Assembly (NCBI GenBank): GCA_016235225.1
Contig: JACRLS010000297.1
Coordinates: forward strand, 1 to 5,388
Length of the DNA stretch: 5,388 bases
Reading direction: 5' to 3'
DNA from: Nitrospirota bacterium
Lineage (GTDB): Bacteria > Nitrospirota > Nitrospiria > Nitrospirales > Nitrospiraceae
Below the pieces are notes generated by a model. That model was not told the DNA's origin, made no database searches, and saw nothing but the letters and a program-made list of their open reading frames with translations. Shown here one piece after another: positions 1-4,418 of the stretch (within the stretch, counting starts at the first letter, position 1; each line of letters starts with the position of its first letter). The position numbers and the translations under genes are program-made.

Positions 1-180
1 GATGATGCGGGAATCAGTCTCCGGCACGATCGTCAGATCCGGCATCTTCATCACTTCACGGACCTTGAAGACATTGATCCCGTAGACTTCCGCGCCTCCC
101 AGATGGAACAGGAGCAGCTCCATGCGGTTGGCGCCCGCCAATCGGGTCCGCTCATCGATTTCCAACATGAACGAGGACAT
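1..180 (-). CDS. cheV: CheV chemotaxis coupling protein, N-terminal 60 residues (runs off the window)
   Basis: CheV is a fusion of a CheW-like domain and a receiver domain that helps couple chemoreceptors to CheA at the inner face of the membrane. The reading frame is open for 60 codons from the ATG at 180 to the window edge. The protein begins MSSFMLEIDERTRLAG, then NRMELLLFHLGG, then YGINVFKVREVMKMP. This is the usual start of the CheV/CheW coupling domain: a short leader with a D-x-R-T element, the 'LLLF-LG' strand, the 'YGINVFKV-EV' strand, and a proline-containing turn. Plain CheW proteins normally lack the 'EIDERTRLAG-NR' leader, so CheV is preferred. The receiver half should lie beyond position 1 and cannot be confirmed. 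The start is fixed by a strong Shine-Dalgarno site (GGAGG, 186-190) fused to the cheA stop codon, only 10 bp away. The gene is therefore co-transcribed and probably translationally coupled with cheA. Confidence 0.88.
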   Translation of the reverse strand, partial: MSSFMLEIDERTRLAGANRMELLLFHLGGAEVYGINVFKVREVMKMPDLTIVPETDSRII

Positions 181-193
181 AGGCCCCTCCTCA
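181..193 (-). promoter_or_regulatory. cheA stop codon fused to the cheV ribosome binding site
   Basis: On the minus strand this junction reads TGAGGAGGGGCCT followed by ATG. The cheA stop TGA (191-193) provides the first A of AGGAGG, and cheV starts 10 bp after the stop. This arrangement normally allows re-initiation or coupled translation, and it decides the cheV start. Confidence 0.8.
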
Positions 194-2005
194 CACGGCC
201 GCGCCGGCGTACGACATCCGGTCGTACCGCGCGCTGTGAACGAACTCGTTGATATCGAGGATCAGAATGACTTTTCCGTCTCCCGTGATGGTCGCTCCGG
301 CCACCCCTTTGATGTCGCCTAGGAAGTCACCCATTGATTTGATGACGATCTCCTCCTGCGCCTGCAGACGATCGACGACGAGACCCAGGCGGCGTTCACC
401 GGAGGCGACGACGACCACGTACCCTTCGTTGGCGACCCCCGACGGGGTGATCACTTCGAACTCATCGCACAACCGCAGCAACGGCAGCACCCGATCCCGC
501 AGATTCATGACGGGCCTTCCGTCCACCGTCTTGATGTCGCGCTTGCTGATCTTCACCGCTTCGATGACGGACACAAGTGGAATCGCGAAGAGCTGCTGTT
601 CCACCCCCACCGCCAAAGCCTGGATGATCGCGATGGTCAAGGGCAGCTTGATCGTGATCATGCTGCCCTTCCCCTGCTCGGAGGACACCTCGACGCTGCC
701 GTTCAAACGCCGGATATTCGTGCGCACGACATCCATGCCGACACCGCGGCCCGACACATCCGTCACCTGCTCGGCCGTGCTGAAGCCCGGATGAAAAATC
801 AGGTTCATCACGCCGCGCTCGTCCATGGACGACAGTTCTCCTTCGCTGACCAGGCCCTTCGAGAGCGCTTTCGCCTTGATGCGATCCAGCCGGAGCCCGG
901 CGCCGTCATCTGAAATGCGGATGACGATACTGTTGCCCTCCTGGCTGGCAGAGATTCGAACCGTGCCGTCCGGCGGCTTCCCGCTTTCCATCCGGACGAC
1001 CGGGGGTTCGATCCCGTGATCGATGGAGTTGCGAACCAGGTGGACGAGCGGATCGCCGATCTCGTCGGCCACCGACTTATCCAGTTCGGTATCTTCGCCT
1101 TGCAGGTCCAGACGGACCTGCTTCCCGAGTTTCTGGGCCAGATCCCGCACCATGCGGGGAAATCGCGCCATGACTTTCTTGATGGGTACCATGCGGGTTT
1201 TCATGACCGCCAACTGCAAATCGCTGGAGACGAGCGAGAGCTGAGCCAGGGTTTCCCCCAGCTCGCGGCCGAGCGGATCCCCCTCATGGGCGCGCTCCAG
1301 CCCGCTGCCGATCTTCATCATGCGGTTCCGGCACAAGACCAACTCCCCGACCAGGTTCATCACCGTATCCAGCCGCCGCGTTTCGACACGGATCGTCTGA
1401 TCCTCTTCGCCTCCCTTGCCGCCCTTCACGCCCTTCCCGTCTCCGGCTTCGGCAGAAGCGCTCGATGCAGGCTTCGAGGCCGGCGCTGCAGCCGGTTTCC
1501 CCGCCTGCACGGGAGGCGCGATGGGAACCGGAGCCGGTGCGGCCACCGCCTGCGGAACCGGCGCCGGCTCATCCACCGACGCCAGAGCAGCGGCTACCGC
1601 CGGAGACTCGAGCAAGACGTCGAGTTTTTCCGAAATCCCCTGCGTCTCGACGTGCTGATCGGTTCCGGTTTCTCGGATATCCGACACCAGGGCCTTCACC
1701 ACATCCACCGCCTCCAGGATCACGGTGATGATGTCCCCGGACACCTGGATCTCACCCTGACGCACTTTGTTCAGCACGCTTTCGGCACGATGGGCCACTT
1801 CGACCAGATGGGTGAACCCCAGAAAGCCTGCCGACCCCTTCATGCTGTGCATGGAGCGGAAGATTTCATTGACCAGCCCTGTGTCCGATGGGTCGGCCTC
1901 AAGCTTCACGAACTGCTGGTCCAGCCCCTCGATCATCTCCTGGGCTTCGACCAGGAAGTCGTTCCGGATTTCCGCCATTTCGTCGTCAGCATCGCCTGGC
2001 GCCAT
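191..2005 (-). CDS. cheA: Chemotaxis histidine kinase CheA
   Basis: CheA is the receptor-controlled histidine kinase of the chemotaxis array; it autophosphorylates and donates phosphate to CheY and CheB. The 604-residue protein has a P1 (HPt) domain at about 10-115 with the phospho-acceptor His53 in FRSMHSMKGSAGFLGF. An Ala/Pro-rich linker spans about 133-187 and ends in a Gly/Lys patch at 188-201. The P3 dimerisation helices follow at about 203-295 (TRRLDTVMNLVGELVL). The P4 ATPase domain has its N box around HLVRNSIDHGIE (322-333), G1 as SDDGAGL (364-370), the F box FHPGF (403-407) and G2 as GRGVGMDVV (418-426). A P5 CheW-like domain occupies about 459-595. No folded P2 (CheY-docking) domain is visible between P1 and P3, and the length is somewhat below E. 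coli CheA (654). The ATG at 2003-2005 is chosen because AGGGGGAG lies 5 bp before it; the internal ATG at 1976-1978 has no such site. It is the first gene after the 2037-2106 palindrome. Confidence 0.97.
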   Translation of the reverse strand: MAPGDADDEMAEIRNDFLVEAQEMIEGLDQQFVKLEADPSDTGLVNEIFRSMHSMKGSAGFLGFTHLVEVAHRAESVLNKVRQGEIQVSGDIITVILEAVDVVKALVSDIRETGTDQHVETQGISEKLDVLLESPAVAAALASVDEPAPVPQAVAAPAPVPIAPPVQAGKPAAAPASKPASSASAEAGDGKGVKGGKGGEEDQTIRVETRRLDTVMNLVGELVLCRNRMMKIGSGLERAHEGDPLGRELGETLAQLSLVSSDLQLAVMKTRMVPIKKVMARFPRMVRDLAQKLGKQVRLDLQGEDTELDKSVADEIGDPLVHLVRNSIDHGIEPPVVRMESGKPPDGTVRISASQEGNSIVIRISDDGAGLRLDRIKAKALSKGLVSEGELSSMDERGVMNLIFHPGFSTAEQVTDVSGRGVGMDVVRTNIRRLNGSVEVSSEQGKGSMITIKLPLTIAIIQALAVGVEQQLFAIPLVSVIEAVKISKRDIKTVDGRPVMNLRDRVLPLLRLCDEFEVITPSGVANEGYVVVVASGERRLGLVVDRLQAQEEIVIKSMGDFLGDIKGVAGATITGDGKVILILDINEFVHSARYDRMSYAGAAV

Positions 2006-2008
2006 GAT

Positions 2009-2016
2009 CTCCCCCT
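2009..2016 (-). promoter_or_regulatory. cheA ribosome binding site
   Basis: The minus strand reads AGGGGGAG five bases before the cheA ATG. Unlike the tightly packed junctions of this operon, this site is about 95 bp from the preceding stop codon and lies downstream of the palindrome. Initiation at cheA is therefore likely independent rather than coupled to cheZ. Confidence 0.7.
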
Positions 2017-2036
2017 ATCCGTGAAAAACGTCGCGC

Positions 2037-2106
2037 GTATCTCGTTACTCGTATCTCGTATTTCGTCTGAGTCCGAACGAGACACGAGCGACGAGCGACG
2101 AGATAC
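2037..2106. repeat. 70-bp imperfect palindrome built from four 7-bp units per arm
   Basis: This element fills most of the cheZ/cheA intergenic region. On the plus strand the left arm is four heptamers: ATCTCGT (2039), TACTCGT (2046), ATCTCGT (2053), ATTTCGT (2060). The right arm is four complementary-type heptamers: ACGAGAC (2077), ACGAGCG (2084), ACGAGCG (2091), ACGAGAT (2098). The core CTCGT is kept in seven of eight units and the first two bases of each unit vary. Pairing 2037-2066 with 2077-2106 by hand gives 24 Watson-Crick pairs out of 30, with mismatches falling mainly at the variable unit positions, and a loop of about 10 bases. The cheZ stop lies 4 bp upstream and the cheA start 31 bp downstream in the direction of transcription. 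It would form a long hairpin in the operon mRNA. Function is unknown. Confidence 0.85.
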
Positions 2107-2110
2107 CTTC

Positions 2111-2704
2111 TCATGAGAGTCCTGCCTGCCCCAAAATCTCGTCCACGAGATCCTGCTTGATCGCCGTCGTCTTGGACGCTTCCAGTTCTTTCAGCAACAC
2201 GTTCGCGCGGTTGTCCGGCTGTGTGGCCGTCGCCCCCTTATTGCGGCCGAACACGATCAGTGTCTCCAGAAGCCGGTGTTCGACGTCTGCGAGAATCCCA
2301 GTGACCTTCTTGATCCGCTGCCCCACCAGGTCTTGAAAAGCCAGGGCGGTCATGATGTCCAAGAGGCGGCCCTCGTCCTGGGCCACCAGATCCTGGATGG
2401 CGCGCAGGTGGCTGGTCACTTCCCCGTTGGTCCCGCCGCTCGCCACTCCATGAACAAGCTCGTCGAGGGCGTTCAGAATGGCGGCGCGGTTGTCCTGAAT
2501 CGCCTCCGCCAAGGCCATGACCCGGTGTGTCCCCTGTTCCGTCAGGGCGGTCACGTCGGAGAGGTGCGAGCTGGCCTGCGGAAGGGCCGACGCCGTATCG
2601 GCGACCGGGCCTTCCATCGTCAAGACCGTTCGCATGGTGGCATCGATCTCGCGCGTCACCTCTCCGAGTTTCTTCAGCAAGTTGCTCTCATCGCTCCCGC
2701 TCAT
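2111..2704 (-). CDS. cheZ: CheY-P phosphatase CheZ
   Basis: CheZ speeds dephosphorylation of CheY-P and so ends the motor signal. The 197-residue protein (E. coli CheZ has 214) is predicted to be almost all helical. It carries the family signature LAFQDLVGQRIKKV at 121-134, equivalent to E. coli DFQDLTGQVIKRM. Asp125 and Gln129 match the E. coli catalytic pair Asp143 and Gln147. A polar, probably flexible stretch at about 153-172 leads to a C-terminal peptide, KQDLVDEILGQAGLS (183-197). This resembles the E. coli CheY-binding tail, which ends DDLLDSLGF. Both the catalytic site and the CheY tether are therefore present. The start at 2702-2704 has a strong AGGAGG five bases upstream, merged with the cheY stop codon. 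Lying directly after cheY, its substrate gene, supports the call. The protein is too divergent for gene-wide certainty without a search, but the motif pair is specific. Confidence 0.92.
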   Translation of the reverse strand: MSGSDESNLLKKLGEVTREIDATMRTVLTMEGPVADTASALPQASSHLSDVTALTEQGTHRVMALAEAIQDNRAAILNALDELVHGVASGGTNGEVTSHLRAIQDLVAQDEGRLLDIMTALAFQDLVGQRIKKVTGILADVEHRLLETLIVFGRNKGATATQPDNRANVLLKELEASKTTAIKQDLVDEILGQAGLS

Positions 2705-2717
2705 CGACGCCTCCTCA
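2705..2717 (-). promoter_or_regulatory. cheY stop codon fused to the cheZ ribosome binding site
   Basis: The minus strand reads TGAGGAGGCGTCG and then ATG. The cheY stop (2715-2717) supplies the first base of AGGAGG (2710-2715), and the spacing to cheZ is 10 bp. The arrangement is the same as at cheA/cheV and suggests coupled synthesis of the regulator and its phosphatase. Confidence 0.8.
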
Positions 2718-3095
2718 CTTGAAGATCTTGCCGATCTTCTCTTGAATTTGCTCTGCCGTGAACGGCTTGACGATGTAGTTGCTGACGCCGGCCTGGACCG
2801 CCTCGATGATGTTCTCCTTCTGCGCTTCCGCCGTCACCAGCATGACGGGGAGCGTCTTGAGTTCCGCGTCGGCTCGGATCGCGCGCAGCAACTCGATTCC
2901 TGTCATGACCGGCATGTTCCAATCCGACACCACAAACCCGAAGCCGCCCCGCTTGATCTTCTCGAACGCATCCTTCCCGTTCTCGGCCTCTTCGACGTTG
3001 CTGAAGCCGATCTGCTTCAGGATGTTCTTCACGATCCGTCGCATGGTGGACATGTCGTCGACCACCATGATTTTCATGTTAGGATCTGCCGGCAT
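2715..3095 (-). CDS. cheY: Chemotaxis response regulator CheY
   Basis: CheY is the diffusible single-domain receiver that carries the signal from CheA to the flagellar motor switch. The 126-residue protein aligns closely with E. coli CheY by eye: [16 protein letters not shown], then [35 protein letters not shown] and YIVKPF. The acidic pocket is Asp13/Asp14, the phosphorylation site Asp58, the switch residues Thr88 and Tyr107, and the conserved lysine Lys110; each is one position above its E. coli counterpart. Conservation of the DWNMP, MSTMRR and [10 protein letters not shown] stretches points to a true motor-type CheY rather than a generic receiver. The start at 3093-3095 follows AAGGAGG, which overlaps the stop of the preceding receiver gene; an inner Met7 is possible but less well placed. 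The gene lies between a second receiver and cheZ. Confidence 0.97.
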   Translation of the reverse strand: MPADPNMKIMVVDDMSTMRRIVKNILKQIGFSNVEEAENGKDAFEKIKRGGFGFVVSDWNMPVMTGIELLRAIRADAELKTLPVMLVTAEAQKENIIEAVQAGVSNYIVKPFTAEQIQEKIGKIFK

Positions 3096-3112
3096 GACTC
3101 CTGCCCTCCTTA
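3096..3112 (-). promoter_or_regulatory. Receiver-gene stop codon fused to the cheY ribosome binding site
   Basis: The minus strand reads TAAGGAGGGCAGGAGTC and then ATG. The stop TAA (3110-3112) forms the 5' part of AAGGAGG. A second AGGAG-like element lies closer to the ATG (3098-3102). The intergenic distance is 14 bp, so the two receivers are probably translationally coupled. Confidence 0.75.
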
Positions 3113-3484
3113 CGCATGACTGCCTAACAACGATTTCACTTCGGCGGCCAGGTCGCTCTGGCTCACCGGCTTGGTCAAATATCGGGCGGCCCCGGCTTGC
3201 AGGCCGCTGTCTCGTTCTTTCTCGGCCGTTTCGGTCGTTAACATAATGACCGGGATATTCTTGTAAGCCGGGTCCCCTTTGAGCGACCTGGTCAGGGCCA
3301 GGCCGTCCATGTGCGGCATGTTCATGTCGGTGATGACCAGGTCGGCAGGACGGCGGGCCAATTGCTCCAGGGCGGCCAAGCCGTCCTCCGCCTGCAGGAG
3401 GTCATAGCCCTCTCCCCTCAGATAAAGGCTGACGAGGCTGCGAGTGAACGAACAATCATCAACGATCAAGACCGACTTAGCCAT
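3110..3484 (-). CDS. Stand-alone CheY-like response regulator (second receiver)
   Basis: This is a 124-residue single-domain receiver with no output domain. It has the acidic pair Asp9/Asp10 ([14 protein letters not shown]), the phospho-acceptor Asp53 in [11 protein letters not shown], Thr83 in [10 protein letters not shown], Tyr102, and Lys105 in YLTKPVS, so phosphorylation chemistry should be intact. It differs clearly from the neighbouring CheY: it lacks the DWNMP tryptophan and the [10 protein letters not shown] stretch. It may be a phosphate sink, an adaptation regulator, or a signal to another target; the sequence does not decide. The ATG at 3482-3484 is chosen because the receiver fold begins immediately ([10 protein letters not shown]) and GAGGT (3492-3496) lies 7 bp upstream. 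The frame stays open further upstream to a TTG at 3568, but that extension would be encoded by the palindrome and looks non-native. The cheR stop is 99 bp away. Confidence 0.93.
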   Translation of the reverse strand: MAKSVLIVDDCSFTRSLVSLYLRGEGYDLLQAEDGLAALEQLARRPADLVITDMNMPHMDGLALTRSLKGDPAYKNIPVIMLTTETAEKERDSGLQAGAARYLTKPVSQSDLAAEVKSLLGSHA

Positions 3485-3491
3485 GGGTGCT

Positions 3492-3496
3492 ACCTC
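3492..3496 (-). promoter_or_regulatory. Ribosome binding site of the second receiver gene
   Basis: The minus strand carries GAGGT seven bases before the ATG at 3484, immediately after the base of the palindrome at 3503. It supports the short 124-residue start. A folded hairpin ending about 6 bases upstream could affect ribosome access, which is inference. Confidence 0.55.
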
Positions 3497-3502
3497 AAGT
3501 AC

Positions 3503-3570
3503 GATTTGGTGATTTGGCGATTTTTGGATTTCATGATCTTGAAATGGCCCAATCACCAGATCACACAATC
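3503..3570. repeat. 68-bp imperfect palindrome built from 8-bp GAT-phased units, centred on GATC
   Basis: This element fills most of the cheR/receiver intergenic region. On the plus strand GAT recurs every 8 bp at 3503, 3511, 3519, 3527 and 3535 (GATTTGGT, GATTTGGC, GATTTTTG, GATTTCAT, GATCTTGA). The complementary ATC recurs with the same phase at 3536, 3552, 3560 and 3568; the 3544 copy reads ATG. The symmetry axis runs through GATC at 3535-3538. The inner hairpin ATTTCA/TGAAAT (3528-3533 with 3540-3545) is perfect with a 6-base loop. The outer arms pair well except for a five-base mismatch block (3523-3527 against 3546-3550) and a few single mismatches. The cheR stop is 13 bp upstream and the receiver start 18 bp downstream in the direction of transcription. 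No T-run follows the stem, so it is not a standard terminator. Function is unknown. Confidence 0.85.
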
Positions 3571-3583
3571 TTACTTTCCCCCG

Positions 3584-4405
3584 TCACGCCTTCTGATACA
3601 TCACCGTCCGATTCGCATGGACCGGCTTGAATGATCGGCCAACGCCGTGCAACGACTCCGAGAAGCCGATGATCAGGTACCCTCCCGGCCGCAACGAATC
3701 GTAGAGACTGTCCACGATCTTCCGCTTCCCGTTGTCGTCGAAGTAAATCAGGCAGTTCCGGCAAAAGATGACGTCCTGATCCCGGATCAATTTCAGACGG
3801 GCGGAGTCATAGAGGTTGATGTTGGCGAATCTCACGACCTGCTTGACCTTGAGGCCCAGCACGAACTGGCCGTCCTCCTCCGTAAAGTATTTCTGTCGAA
3901 GCGCCGCCGGCATCTGCCGCACCGCATAGGGGCCATACCGGCCCGATCGTGCCTGGGCCAGCACCGCCTCGCTGATGTCGCTTCCCAGGATCTCGATGGT
4001 CCACTTGGCCAGCGCCCGGTGTTCGAACAGCATCATGGCCAGGGTGTAGGGTTCATCCCCGGTGGAGCAGGCCGCGCTCCAGATGCGGAGGCGATTAGTC
4101 CGCTCATTCGCCTTCAGCAAGACCGGCACCGCCACATCCACAAACGCCTGGAGTTGGCCGGCATCCCGGCAAAAGTAGGTCTCATTGGTCGTCACGAGTT
4201 CGAACAACGCGCTGAGCTCTTTGTCGCGCCAGGCGTCATAGCGGAGGAGATGCCAGTACTCCTCAAACGTCTTGCAATTCCGCTCCCGGAGCCTCACTTG
4301 AAGACGGCTTTCCAGGAGATATTTTTTGTTGTCCTGGAAATGCAGCCCCGTCTTCTCATAGATCAGGGTCCGCAACTGGTCGAAAATGGCCGGAGCGAGA
4401 TGCAT
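3584..4405 (-). CDS. cheR: Chemoreceptor glutamate methyltransferase CheR
   Basis: CheR transfers methyl groups from S-adenosylmethionine to receptor glutamates, the adaptation step opposed by CheB. The 273-residue protein has the usual all-helical N-terminal domain (about 1-75, with KTGLHFQDNKKYLLESRL) followed by a Rossmann-type methyltransferase domain. Visible motifs are TTNETYFCRD (72-81), the SAM-binding SAACSTGDEPY (110-120), SDIS (142-145) with the acidic residue expected to bind the SAM ribose, and DVIFCRNCLIYF (211-222). The segment between KYF and VRF (about 173-193) is shorter than in E. coli CheR, suggesting it lacks the insert linked to binding of the receptor C-terminal pentapeptide. 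The start at 4403-4405 follows GGGAAG (4409-4414), 10 bp after the stop of the HEAT gene, so the two are tightly linked. The protein ends normally at 3584, before the 68-bp palindrome. Confidence 0.96.
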   Translation of the reverse strand: MHLAPAIFDQLRTLIYEKTGLHFQDNKKYLLESRLQVRLRERNCKTFEEYWHLLRYDAWRDKELSALFELVTTNETYFCRDAGQLQAFVDVAVPVLLKANERTNRLRIWSAACSTGDEPYTLAMMLFEHRALAKWTIEILGSDISEAVLAQARSGRYGPYAVRQMPAALRQKYFTEEDGQFVLGLKVKQVVRFANINLYDSARLKLIRDQDVIFCRNCLIYFDDNGKRKIVDSLYDSLRPGGYLIIGFSESLHGVGRSFKPVHANRTVMYQKA

Positions 4406-4418
4406 GATCTTCCCGTTA
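4406..4418 (-). promoter_or_regulatory. HEAT-gene stop codon and adjacent cheR ribosome binding site
   Basis: The minus strand reads TAACGGGAAGATC and then ATG. The HEAT-gene stop (4416-4418) is followed after one base by GGGAAG, three bases before the cheR start. The site is weaker than the other AGGAGG sites here, so coupling from the upstream gene may matter for cheR translation. Confidence 0.6.

Noticed and set aside
2024..2106. Intrinsic terminator between cheZ and cheA
   Set aside because: A TTTTT run on the minus strand (2024-2028) lies about 8 bases beyond the base of the stem instead of directly after it, and the stem is interrupted. Partial attenuation is possible but not shown.
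2037..2106. CRISPR-like array or plasmid iterons
   Set aside because: The units are only 7 bp, have no spacers, and are arranged as opposed arms of one palindrome; no cas or rep gene is present.
1016..2116. Long open frame (366 codons) on the plus strand opposite the first part of cheA
   Set aside because: It is antisense to a certain cheA with all kinase motifs. The product is His/Arg/Leu-rich with no recognisable domain, a typical shadow in GC-rich DNA.
3485..3568. N-terminal extension of the second receiver starting at TTG 3566-3568
   Set aside because: The extension would be encoded mostly by the palindrome. The receiver fold begins exactly at [10 protein letters not shown], and the ATG at 3484 has its own ribosome binding site.
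3503..3570. Intrinsic terminator between cheR and the receiver gene
   Set aside because: No T-run follows the stem on the minus strand; the receiver ribosome binding site follows almost at once.
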